A stretch of DNA of 64,000 nucleotides. It comes from Cellvibrio sp. KY-GH-1 (GTDB taxonomy: Bacteria; Pseudomonadota; Gammaproteobacteria; Pseudomonadales; Cellvibrionaceae). Shown here piece by piece: positions 41,036 to 49,408 of the stretch. The first letter of the stretch is position 1; the number at the start of each line of letters is the position of its first letter. Position numbers and translations under genes: made by a program. The DNA lies in NCBI RefSeq assembly GCF_008806975.1, contig NZ_CP031728.1:2108001-2172000 (forward strand), given 5' to 3'. Under the pieces are notes generated by a model that saw only the letters and a program-made list of their open reading frames with translations, was not told the origin of the DNA and searched no databases.

Positions 41036-42052
41036 ACCAATCCCTTTTCCAAACGATACAGAGTTTATTAAAAAAAACTTAGCAATTGGATTAATTTTAA
41101 ATCCAATATATTTAGCCACAACAAAATCGCTCCCACCTACAGACTTAAACATTGGATCTATTTTAATCTCGGCGCCTGTTATCTTTTTCAATCTTAAAAC
41201 CAATGACTGAATTAGGATTGCAAAACCAACAAATCGAAATCTAATATCTTTAGGGCGTTTCGCACCACTTACGTTTACAATCAACTCCTCGTATGACTCT
41301 CGAAACCAAAAACAACCAACCTTCAACCAACCCTCATTCGATACAGTTAACATTTTATAGCCAACAGGGTCTTGGATGAGATGTTTTTTAATTCTTTCCC
41401 TGATATCAAACTCACAGGACTCGCATATTGAAAACTGCACTACTAACTCATTCCGCGACCGTTCGTTAATAACTTTAAAAGTTTGCGCAAAAAACCACGC
41501 CGTTAATATAATATTGAAAATAAACCAAACTGCAGATGTCGCATAAAAAGCAACATTAATTAAATTACTTTGCAAACTTTGAAAAAAATATCCAACAATA
41601 ATGAAAGCCACCAAGCTCAACCCACTAAGGCCGGAAAACATAAATCCAGAATATTTTTGATAAATCAGGAAAATCACAGATCTTGCAGACTTATTTTGCA
41701 ATAGCACACTAATGAGACCAATAACCAATGGATAAATAGCACCAACAATTGTCAGCTGAGCAGCTAAAAACTCGTTTTGCCAATCAAGCAATGCCGTCCA
41801 ATTTGGGAACATGTTTTTTACCCATGGCTTCAGCACTGGAAGCCATTCAACAAAGTTCACCACAACTAAAGAAGCAAGCAATATAATTAAAACATTGTAT
41901 TTAAGGAAACTATTTGACCAAGCAACAATATTCCCCTCAACAAACCCCCATCTATTTTGTATAAAATATTCATTTTTATAGAGAGATTCTTTAATTTCCT
42001 TATTTGATCTATATGAAAGGGTATTTAGCAAACGACCAATAATAAACATCAT
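41036..42052 (-). pseudogene. N-terminal membrane part of the interrupted unknown protein
   Basis: 339 codons from ATG 42052 (AGGA seven bases upstream) to the IS copy 2 border, where translation would stop at the TGA that begins the element. Four hydrophobic helices are seen at about 53-72, 100-120, 133-158 and 168-195, followed by a soluble segment. With the C-terminal part the intact gene would have encoded more than 1,030 residues. I recognise no family. Confidence 0.75.
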
Positions 42053-42613
42053 TAATTAATCCTGTTTTTAATAATTATATTAATCACAAAAAATACTCTT
42101 AACCTTTATATTTTCTCTGAAAATATTTAACTTAAAATCCATATGTAAATGCAGTTCCATTCTCTCGCATAATATCACTCATAATACTTAGTATTTAATG
42201 CGCTACCTATTTCCGACCTTAAATATTTTTGGGGTTCATAAACCCACAACAACCCACCAAATGATGCACCCAGCACAAGAAAAGCCAATTAAAGACCATA
42301 GCTACATTGCCCGCCAACATAAATTACAACCCATTACCACCCCGCGTTGACAACCCCAACCTCATCCCCTAACCTGCCCGCGCTGCGGTAAAACCCGCAG
42401 CCGGGCCTCGTACTCCCGCACAAACTCAAAACCGGCGCAAAGCGTGTCTTTGCGTCCGGCTACACTTTGCCTGTTGTTATGGCGGCTGGGCGGGGCCACC
42501 TTCGGGTGGGCCGGTGTGGTTTGGACCGGTGGTCAGAACCCCGTTCAGTCGCCCCCATAAATTCTGACCTTATGGGAGCGAATGCCATACAACCAAACCG
42601 CGAGATTTTTATT
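42053..42613. other. Long intergenic stretch with GC-rich foldable part
   Basis: The first 300 bases are AT-rich and hold the promoter side of the interrupted gene. From about 42350 the composition turns GC-rich and several inverted repeats appear, for example GGCCACC/GGTGGGCC near 42495-42513 and GGTCAGAA/TTCTGACC (about 42532-42573). This could be a structured leader of the small gene at 42614. No known RNA recognised. Confidence 0.4.
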
Positions 42614-42931
42614 ATGGATAATGTTACCTCTCCCCTTGCTTCCCCCACCTCCTGCGTTATTAAACTCGATCAATTCCAATACACCTCGTTTCAACAATCC
42701 CGGCTGGAAATTCATTCGCCCGAGGGCAAATTCCTTACCGCTATTGCCAAGCCCCTGCCGAGCAATACGGATGATGATGCGATTTATCAGTTGTGGTGTC
42801 AGGCGTGTGTGTTGGAGTTGTTGTTTGACCGAATCAATGAGCGGATAAAATTACCGCCGCGCGCGATCAACAGTATTTCTTTTGTGCTTGGCAGGATTGA
42901 GGGGCATCTTAAGAAACAAGCATCCTTGTAG
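42614..42931 (+). CDS. Small hypothetical protein
   Basis: 105 aa starting MDNVTSPLASPTSCVIKLDQF, with a helical C-terminal half that includes two cysteines (WCQACVLELLF). No ribosome site stands out; an in-frame ATG at 42572 (MGANAIQPN) is an alternative start. No family recognised. It lies in the accessory region between a foldable GC-rich leader and a MITE-like repeat. Confidence 0.45.
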   Translation: MDNVTSPLASPTSCVIKLDQFQYTSFQQSRLEIHSPEGKFLTAIAKPLPSNTDDDAIYQLWCQACVLELLFDRINERIKLPPRAINSISFVLGRIEGHLKKQASL

Positions 42932-42938
42932 ATTGTGG

Positions 42939-43065
42939 GTAGGTTGGGCAGCAATGCCCAACATTAAAGAATTAAAAGCATTTCTGGACGATTTAAAGTT
43001 AAATCCCTATTTGAGCATCATTGGATTTATTGATCAAAAACGTTGGGCATAACTGCCCAACCTAC
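42939..43065. repeat. MITE-like element with 24-bp terminal inverted repeats
   Basis: Left arm 42939-42962 and right arm 43042-43065 match at 22 of 24 positions, each arm itself being a hairpin around GTTGGGCA/TGCCCAAC. The 79-bp interior encodes, with an arm, a 32-codon frame MPNIKELKAFLDDLKLNPY onward (from 42953) of uncertain meaning. The structure resembles small non-autonomous mobile repeats. Confidence 0.6.
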
Positions 43066-43087
43066 GCTCTACAAAAAATCGTTAGAA

Positions 43088-43924
43088 TCATTTTTCTACA
43101 TTCACATCAAATTGCTTAACCCACACCAGGCCTGAACCACTTTTAATTTCAGTGCCCAGTTCTATATCTGCAATGTAAAACTCTTGGGGTAAAATGTTTT
43201 TTTCAATCGCGTAATCGGTAAATTTAATCACATCAAATTTTGCTTTGAGATTATTTTCTGTTGCGCGAAAGGTTATATAAACCCATTTATTACTATTTTC
43301 GCCGGAAACATCGCCCCAGTGTTTATCCACCCACACCTCCCAGTTTTGGTCACCTTCTTGCACATTCCCTATATGGGTTCCACCAGGACTCATGTGGTTT
43401 GGTGTTTGAAAATTCCAAATCATCAGCTCGGCAATGATGATCGATGGGTTAGGTTTATTGCCAATGTCGCCGGTGCTTGTAAGCCATAGCGACGCAGCGA
43501 TGTTGTGTTCGCTATTACCTTGCACTTCCAATTCATGCTCAACCATCAGGCTGCGCACACTGGTATTTTCTAACGGAAAACCGGCATTCGCTGTTGACCG
43601 GGGATCCCAGGGTGAAATGCCGACTTTAATTTGGGGATAAGCAAAAATGAAATTGCTATCTGTTGGCCATTCCCATGACCAGCCAAACAGATCAGCTGTT
43701 AAGCTTTTCTCCAGGCACTGCCGCCATTGAAATCCTTTAACAGCCTGCTTGTTCCAAACATTGTTATAAAGGGTTCCGCCAGGTATTTCTTCAGAAGTGA
43801 AATCACCGCAATTAATTGTTTTTGTATCCGGCTTTTCCCAAATGGGTTCATCGATTGTTTTTTTATCGCAAGCGGAAATAGTTAAGCATGAAACTAAAAT
43901 TATTAAGGTCACACGTAAAGACAT
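43088..43924 (-). CDS. GH12-family endoglucanase/xyloglucanase, lipoprotein
   Basis: 278 aa. The N-terminus MSLRVTLIILVSCLTISAC is a lipoprotein signal with lipobox ISAC, so the protein is membrane-anchored. The jelly-roll domain shows two segments fitting glycoside hydrolase family 12: AELMIWNF with a glutamate in the nucleophile context, and YIADIELGTEIKSGSG with the second glutamate. Such enzymes cut beta-1,4-glucan or xyloglucan. A domain search would settle the family. Confidence 0.7.
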   Translation of the reverse strand: MSLRVTLIILVSCLTISACDKKTIDEPIWEKPDTKTINCGDFTSEEIPGGTLYNNVWNKQAVKGFQWRQCLEKSLTADLFGWSWEWPTDSNFIFAYPQIKVGISPWDPRSTANAGFPLENTSVRSLMVEHELEVQGNSEHNIAASLWLTSTGDIGNKPNPSIIIAELMIWNFQTPNHMSPGGTHIGNVQEGDQNWEVWVDKHWGDVSGENSNKWVYITFRATENNLKAKFDVIKFTDYAIEKNILPQEFYIADIELGTEIKSGSGLVWVKQFDVNVEK

Positions 43925-44077
43925 AATTCATCCCAGAGCTTATTCCAGCGCCGCACGCAACGGCAGTTTTTACTGTATATGCAGCCCCAGTTTGGCCGCT
44001 GTGCGCAGTATGCTTACCTCTTGCGCTCCAATCAATTCATATATCAGCAGCACCACCCCTCCCCTGATATCATCCCC

Positions 44078-44112
44078 AAAAAAGCCCCCGCAGTCGCCCT
44101 CGTTAGGGGGCT
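44078..44112 (-). terminator. Orphan minus-strand terminator-like hairpin
   Basis: AGCCCCC (44083-44089) and GGGGGCT (44106-44112) form a stem followed on the minus strand by TTTTTT. No minus-strand gene ends here; the nearest downstream gene is GH12. It may end a short antisense or small transcript from the CorA-like gene's upstream region, or be a relic. Confidence 0.45.
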
Positions 44113-44157
44113 GTCGCTGCTTTTACCAATTACCATTTTTACTTTAGACTGCTGTCG

Positions 44158-44214
44158 ACTATTGTTTTCTACAATAATTATTGCTTTCCACAATAACTAT
44201 CGATTTCCACACAC
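44158..44214. repeat. Three tandem 19-bp repeats upstream of the CorA-like gene
   Basis: Units at 44158-44176 (ACTATTGTTTTCTACAATA), 44177-44195 (ATTATTGCTTTCCACAATA) and 44196-44214 (ACTATCGATTTCCACACAC) follow each other without gap. Units 1 and 2 agree at 16 of 19 and each holds the dyad TATTG/CAATA. They end 13 bases before the start codon region and look like operator or iteron sites. Confidence 0.65.
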
Positions 44215-44227
44215 CAGGAGCGAGTTG

Positions 44228-44992
44228 ATGAAACGAAGCCAATACAAATGGAATTTGCCCGCTGAAATTACGGCGCGCCTGGGCAGCGAAAGCTGGGGCG
44301 CCCAACGTGCAATTTTTGAAGCCGGGCATTTATTGTTGGTACTGCATGCACCACCTAAAACTGATGGCAATGAGCGCGAGCACGAGCTGTTTCTGCGCTT
44401 GCCGCAGGGCAAATGGCAATACAAGGGCATTGACCACGGCGACCACGCCTTGACCAAGTACATGGAGGATTACCAACAGCTGTATATCGCGCTTGAAAAT
44501 CGCTTTGAGAAAGCGAGCAATATCGACGCGTTATTCGCCGTTATCGACAGCCTTATTCCACTCGCTCGCTCATCTAACAATATGAAACTCGCTTTGCAGA
44601 CCGCGCGCGAATCGCTCGGGAATGATGCATTCCTTATCGATATGCGTGATCGCAGTGTGGATATCGCACGGGGCTTTGAACTGTTACTGGCGGACGCTCG
44701 TTTAGCGTTGGAATTCCGTCTTGCTCGCAGCGCAGAAGTTCAGGCACGCGCGGCTGAAATCGGTAACCGCGCACAGCACAAACTAAATATTCTCGCCGCC
44801 GTGGCATTTCCGTTGATGAGCGTGTCGGCGGTGTTCGGGATGAATTTGCAGAGTGGACTGGAAAGCCTGCCGGTGGTGGCGTTTTGGCTGGTATTCCTGG
44901 GCGGCTTGAGCCTGGGTTTATTGGTAAAAGGCTGGGTTTCATCAGCACCGCCGCCCGCGTCGGAGCAAAAGCGTCAGCCACCCAAACGCTAA
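44228..44992 (+). CDS. CorA-like membrane protein
   Basis: 254 aa. A soluble N-terminal half rich in charged helices is followed near 190-245 by two hydrophobic helices. The first ends in SVSAVFGMNLQSG, the GMN signature of CorA-type divalent-cation channels. The protein is shorter than classical CorA (316 aa) and the N-terminal domain differs, so transport of Mg2+ is a possibility, not a certainty. Start at 44228 follows AGGAG by eight bases. Preceded by tandem repeats at 44158. Confidence 0.7.
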   Translation: MKRSQYKWNLPAEITARLGSESWGAQRAIFEAGHLLLVLHAPPKTDGNEREHELFLRLPQGKWQYKGIDHGDHALTKYMEDYQQLYIALENRFEKASNIDALFAVIDSLIPLARSSNNMKLALQTARESLGNDAFLIDMRDRSVDIARGFELLLADARLALEFRLARSAEVQARAAEIGNRAQHKLNILAAVAFPLMSVSAVFGMNLQSGLESLPVVAFWLVFLGGLSLGLLVKGWVSSAPPPASEQKRQPPKR

Positions 44993-44993
44993 T

Positions 44994-45016
44994 AAAAAGC
45001 CCGGCGATTGCCGGGC
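44994..45016 (-). terminator. Terminator of the metallopeptidase gene
   Basis: GCCCGGC (44999-45005) pairs with GCCGGGC (45010-45016); on the minus strand TTTTTATT follows. It lies about 35 bases after the protease stop and overlaps the end of the CorA-like gene's 3' region. Confidence 0.75.
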
Positions 45017-45051
45017 AACAGACAGACCCAAAACGGACTAACGAAAAAATA

Positions 45052-46527
45052 TTACACAGTACATTTACACGCAGCGAGAGCAGCTTTGTATTCGGCTTCG
45101 GCCGCTTTTACCGCTGCCAGCGCATCGGTTACCGCTAACTTTAATGCATCTGTTTTTGCACGCTCGGCGTTACTCGCCGCGACCGCTGCGTTATAAGCCG
45201 CAGTCGCCGTCGTCAGCGCGGCTGTTGCAGGTGCGACTTGTTGTTGCGCCGCGTTGGCTTCATTTAATGCCGCCGTAATTTGTTCAACCAACGTATTATA
45301 TTTGGTAACGAGTGCATTATATGCCGTCATTTTAGCCGTTTTAGTTGTGCTCGTAGTCGCTGCATTATACGCCGCCATAGCACTGTTCAACTGGGTGACC
45401 AAGGGATCTACTTTTGCAAGCAGCGCATTGTATTTCGCGACTGCTTTCTCATAATTTTTAGTTGCCGTGGTTAAACTTTTCGTCGCATTGGTCAACTCGG
45501 TTTTTGCAGCACGCTCTAACGCAGTCTTCTCAGTAATAGCTATTTTATTGGCATTAACCGCCGCCACTGCTGCTGAGTGCGTCGCACGCGCCGACTCAAG
45601 TTTTGCTTTCAATTTAGCCGCATCGCCAGAACTAACATTACTGACCGAGCTGGACGATTTGCTGGAAACAGCCGGCGCACTTGAACTCGATTTCGAAGAG
45701 CTTGATGAAGCAACTGAAGAAGACGCTGGCGCACCTGCATAAAAATTCGCAATTTGAGGGCCAGTAATATTTAACGCATAGCGCGCGTCAGCACCGGTAG
45801 ACGTATTGTTGCGATCTACACCGCAGGGTTGGTTTTTACACAAAACATCCGGGTTGGAAAATTTGTAGACCTTGCCATCCCAATAATCCACATTAAATTC
45901 ATTTTGATAAGCCATGATGGTGGTAAATGAACCAACGACTCCGTGGCCCAGTGCGTAATGAAACACACCGCCAACGCCATCTTGTTTACGTGAGTGCTTC
46001 AAACCCATGTTATGGCCCAATTCGTGTGCAGTCACAAAATCCCCGCAGGAATTAATCGCAACGTGGGCAAACATATAGGCTTTGTGCCCACTGCTCATTC
46101 CCCCGTTACCGCCGCCTACCCAAGCCACACCACAACTACCATGAATTTGTTTAAAGGGACGATACAACACCACCATGTCGGCCTTGTATTGCTCACGCGC
46201 TGCAGCTACACCGCTGAACGCCGCATCCTGATTAAACGTAATTGCATTGAGGGCAGTTTCTGCGCCGTTGTCGTCGGTGTAACTGACCTTCATGGTTTTG
46301 GCAACACGCACCTCAAGATCTACGCCACTGTCGGCATAAATTTGATTGGTTACCTGAAAAATTTGATTGATGCGAGTGGTCGGATCGCCACCATAAAGTG
46401 CCGCTGCACCATCGGTGTAAACCACCAAAACATCTACTACGGTAGAGGCCGCTAATGCAGGCAAAGTTAACGCAGATAAAACAATTGCAGAGGTAGAGCG
46501 AATAAGCTGTTGAACGAAAGTTTTCAT
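45052..46527 (-). CDS. Secreted zinc metallopeptidase (reprolysin/M12-like) with Ser-rich linker and coiled coil
   Basis: 491 aa. Signal peptide 1-26 (ends LPALA). The catalytic domain starts directly after it and carries HELGHNMGLKH, with zinc ligands H168, H172 and H178. A serine-rich linker (about 272-298), of the kind common in Cellvibrio secreted enzymes, leads to a long Ala-rich coiled coil (about 305-485) and a terminal CKC. There is no propeptide; a propeptide-like protein is encoded upstream at 46695. Substrate unknown. Confidence 0.85.
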   Translation of the reverse strand: MKTFVQQLIRSTSAIVLSALTLPALAASTVVDVLVVYTDGAAALYGGDPTTRINQIFQVTNQIYADSGVDLEVRVAKTMKVSYTDDNGAETALNAITFNQDAAFSGVAAAREQYKADMVVLYRPFKQIHGSCGVAWVGGGNGGMSSGHKAYMFAHVAINSCGDFVTAHELGHNMGLKHSRKQDGVGGVFHYALGHGVVGSFTTIMAYQNEFNVDYWDGKVYKFSNPDVLCKNQPCGVDRNNTSTGADARYALNITGPQIANFYAGAPASSSVASSSSSKSSSSAPAVSSKSSSSVSNVSSGDAAKLKAKLESARATHSAAVAAVNANKIAITEKTALERAAKTELTNATKSLTTATKNYEKAVAKYNALLAKVDPLVTQLNSAMAAYNAATTSTTKTAKMTAYNALVTKYNTLVEQITAALNEANAAQQQVAPATAALTTATAAYNAAVAASNAERAKTDALKLAVTDALAAVKAAEAEYKAALAACKCTV

Positions 46528-46694
46528 AAAATGATCTCAGTTGACTTTACTGAAACCTTCCGTGATTAACAAAATTTGAAAACCATTTTTCAAATTGTTG
46601 CGCGCATCCATTAAAGCCAAACTCACACTAACGCTATGTTTGTATACTCATAAAATAACGGCCTCCGTTTAACATTAATTTTTAAACTCGCAAC

Positions 46695-47396
46695 TCATTC
46701 ATGCTCGTGCACATGAGGAATTTCAAGGTAATCATTTTTACCCGGTTCCGACAATTCAAACTCGGAAGGGTTTTTGTAAATCCAGCCACTCCCGTTTACC
46801 GACTCCAGGGTGTAACTGCCTTTGGGTGTCGTGACTGTGGCAAATACCGAATTAGCGCCATAGGTCATTACCACCGGATAATCTGTGCCTTGACCGTCCA
46901 AATGCCCTCGCCAGGAGTAATCCCCATTTGGATTTTCATTGCTGCTTTCTACATTTACTACCAGCTTCTCACCACCGGGCAACGGCAAGCTGACTTGTTC
47001 ACCCGGCATGGGATATGCCGGTGACTCCATATCAACACTGACCGGCTCGTAAACCACCACGCCATTGGGCAGTGGAATACTGGTGGGGTTACTACCCCCG
47101 GTTTGCCACGCGCTGGCCGCTTCAATCGCGCCAGATTTCACCGGTTGGGAAGCCACCGCAACCCGCTGCTTGTTTTTTGCCAGCACCGACTCGGCGCTAG
47201 CAAGCGCTGTTTCGGCGTCGGAACGCGCCTCCGGACTAACAAGTTCAGGGGCACCAGGTAGCGCCAAGGGTTCTTGCAAACGCATCTCAGAGTTAAAGCC
47301 ATTACCGCTGGAAAGTTGATAAGCCACAACTAATAAAGCCACCGCAACAAACACCCAGTAAAAGCGCTTTAAGTTGCGAGTAGAAGTGTTGGCCAT
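46695..47396 (-). CDS. Membrane-anchored protein resembling a detached metallopeptidase propeptide
   Basis: 233 aa. One N-terminal TM helix (about 11-28) anchors an otherwise periplasmic protein. The C-terminal 90 residues (SLPLPGGEKLVVNV, YSWRGHLDG, VFATVTTPKGSYTLE) look like the N-terminal pro-domains that precede M12-type catalytic domains in other secreted proteases. The histidine-rich end (HVHEHE) could bind metal. It lies upstream of the propeptide-less protease on the same strand with a 167-base gap. The propeptide reading is inference from pattern only. Confidence 0.5.
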   Translation of the reverse strand: MANTSTRNLKRFYWVFVAVALLVVAYQLSSGNGFNSEMRLQEPLALPGAPELVSPEARSDAETALASAESVLAKNKQRVAVASQPVKSGAIEAASAWQTGGSNPTSIPLPNGVVVYEPVSVDMESPAYPMPGEQVSLPLPGGEKLVVNVESSNENPNGDYSWRGHLDGQGTDYPVVMTYGANSVFATVTTPKGSYTLESVNGSGWIYKNPSEFELSEPGKNDYLEIPHVHEHE

Positions 47397-47788
47397 ACAG
47401 ATTCCCGATCATTAATTCACCTGTACAAAATTAAGCCAAAACACAATAAATCGCCAGTTTTTATTACAATGCGCGAAAAAATAATCTAATTTTTGTCAAT
47501 TTTTGAAAATATAATTATTAAAACAAGGTTTGAGGTAATTAAAAGATTTTTTCTTAGCAGATGAAAACGATGAACAAGGTGACAGGGTTATTAAAAAAAT
47601 TTCTTTTAGTAAGAATCGATAAAGGTGCCAAAGCGATAACGATAGGATAGCGTTCCGTGAGCTGCGGATTCACCGCGTAAATGCGACAACCCAATACTCA
47701 CACCTGCCATAGCCAATAAAAAAGGCAGCCAAAATGGCCACCTTTTTTAGGTTTTCTTACTTTCGTAAGGAGGGTAATGCGCGCTGAT
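47397..47788. other. Intergenic gap between the propeptide-like gene and glyA
   Basis: 392 bases. The first 200 are AT-rich and hold the promoter side of the minus-strand gene; the end holds the glyA terminator at 47718-47748. No further gene or RNA is seen. Confidence 0.5.
47718..47748 (-). terminator. Terminator of glyA
   Basis: AAAAAAGG...CCTTTTTT arms with inner GCC/GGC pairing and a small internal loop; TTTTTT follows on the minus strand. It lies about 40 bases after the glyA stop. Confidence 0.65.
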
Positions 47789-49054
47789 TTATTCAGCGTA
47801 AACCGGAAACTTCTTGCACAGATCAGCAACCTGCGCTTTTACGCTGGCGATCACTTCGTCGGCATTGCCCGCTTCCAGAGCAGCGAAAATATCGCAGATC
47901 CAGTTGGTCAATTGCACACACTCAGCTTCTTTGAAGCCGCGAGTGGTCACTGCTGGCGTACCAACACGGATACCAGAAGTCACAAACGGTGAGCGTGGGT
48001 CGTTCGGTACAGCGTTTTTGTTCACGGTGATGTGCGCTTTGCCCAGCGCTTCATCCGCATCTTTACCTGAGTAGGATTTGCCGATCAGGTCAACCAACAT
48101 CAGGTGGTTTTCAGTACCGCCAGATACGATGTTTATACCGCGCTCAATGAAGGTTTTTGCCATGGCTTTTGCATTTTTTACAACTTGTTGCTGGTAAGCC
48201 TTGTACTCCGGGCTCATAGCTTCTTTGAAGCTGATCGCTTTTGCAGCAATCACGTGCATCAACGGACCACCTTGACCGCCGGGGAATACGGCTGAGTTCA
48301 GCTTCTTCTCGATCTCTTCGTTCGCTTTCGCCAGAATCAAACCGCCACGTGGACCGCGCAGGGTTTTGTGGGTAGTAGTGGTGGTTACGTCCGCAATTTG
48401 CACCGGGTTAGGGTAAAGACCCGCAGCAACCAGACCGGCAACGTGCGCCATATCCACAAACAGGTAGGCACCAACTTTGTCGGCGATGTCGCGGAAACGT
48501 TGCCAATCCACTACTTGAGAGTAAGCAGAGAAACCAGCAACGATCACTTTTGGCTTGTGTTCTACCGCCAAACGCTCAACTTCGTCGTAATCGATCAAAC
48601 CAGTCGCCGGGTTCAAGCCGTATTGGATGGCGTTGTAGTACTTGCCAGATGAACTCACTTTGGCTCCGTGAGTCAGGTGACCACCGTGCGCAAGGCTCAT
48701 TCCAAGGATGGTATTGCCTGGTGCGCAAAGCGCAGCGTAAACCGCTTGGTTAGCTTGCGAACCCGCGTGTGGTTGTACGTTGGCGTAATCCGCACCAAAC
48801 AACTCTTTCGCACGTGAAATCGCCAGAGATTCAGTCACATCCACATACTCACAGCCACCGTAGTAACGCTTGCCTGGATAGCCTTCTGCGTATTTGTTGG
48901 TCAGTTTGGTTCCCTGAGCAGCAATTACCATTGGGCTGGTGTAGTTTTCAGAGGCAATCAGCTCAATGTGCTCTTCCTGACGCTTGCCCTCATTCTGGAT
49001 ACTGGCCCAGATTTCGGGATCGAAAGAAGCAATAGTCTGGCTTTTATCAAACAT
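47789..49054 (-). CDS. glyA: Serine hydroxymethyltransferase
   Basis: PLP enzyme making glycine and 5,10-methylene-THF from serine, 421 aa. The PLP lysine lies in [14 protein letters not shown] near 230, with YYGGCEYVD and GGHLTHG earlier. The ATG at 49054 follows AGGAC; the frame extends further upstream without support. TACAATGCGCGCC on the minus strand (about 49097-49109) is a likely -10 plus discriminator. glyA normally precedes nrdR; the two are separated here by the accessory region. Confidence 0.97.
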   Translation of the reverse strand: MFDKSQTIASFDPEIWASIQNEGKRQEEHIELIASENYTSPMVIAAQGTKLTNKYAEGYPGKRYYGGCEYVDVTESLAISRAKELFGADYANVQPHAGSQANQAVYAALCAPGNTILGMSLAHGGHLTHGAKVSSSGKYYNAIQYGLNPATGLIDYDEVERLAVEHKPKVIVAGFSAYSQVVDWQRFRDIADKVGAYLFVDMAHVAGLVAAGLYPNPVQIADVTTTTTHKTLRGPRGGLILAKANEEIEKKLNSAVFPGGQGGPLMHVIAAKAISFKEAMSPEYKAYQQQVVKNAKAMAKTFIERGINIVSGGTENHLMLVDLIGKSYSGKDADEALGKAHITVNKNAVPNDPRSPFVTSGIRVGTPAVTTRGFKEAECVQLTNWICDIFAALEAGNADEVIASVKAQVADLCKKFPVYAE

Positions 49055-49240
49055 AGATAAGTCCTGAGTTAGGAAGGATGGGAAGGGTAAAAAGTAGGCG
49101 CGCATTGTACACCAAGGCTCTAAACGCCTTCCATGCAAAAAACTCATCTGCCACACCAATTCTGTGCAAGCACCTGCTCTCCAAAGCTCCTCACCAAAAA
49201 TGCACCAAAAGTAAACACAGCAAAGCTTGATGCTTGCTAA

Positions 49241-49290
49241 AGGTAAGAGGCCGCTCTCTTTTTCAGTAATAAAAAGTACCGCTCTTACCT
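49241..49290. promoter_or_regulatory. Long hairpin upstream of the exopolysaccharide operon
   Basis: AGGTAAGAG (49241-49249) pairs with CTCTTACCT (49282-49290), and inside it CTTTTT (49258-49263) pairs with AAAAAG (49271-49276). No T tract follows, so it is not a normal terminator. It lies in the 354-base gap between divergent glyA and the export gene, and may be an operator or a leader structure. No ops/JUMPstart element was found. Confidence 0.45.
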
Positions 49291-49408
49291 ACGCAGTCAG
49301 ACGCGAAGCAATCAAAGTCGCATTTTTTGATGTTCAGGCCCCACCCAACAGCAAGTAGGCCTCGCTTTTGCAGTAAAAACCCCCGGAATAGTTTTAAGGA
49401 CAGTCACA

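Noticed and set aside
42467..42613. N-terminal extension of the 105-aa small protein to position 42467.
   Set aside because: It translates the GC-rich inverted-repeat region and gives a low-complexity sequence without a ribosome site.
44158..44214. Tandem 19-bp repeats considered as a CRISPR array.
   Set aside because: There are no spacers between the units and no cas genes; the repeats are contiguous and diverging.
49055..49408. Search for an ops/JUMPstart element or c-di-GMP riboswitch before the exopolysaccharide operon.
   Set aside because: Neither GGCGGTAGCGT-like sequence nor the GEMM core elements are present.
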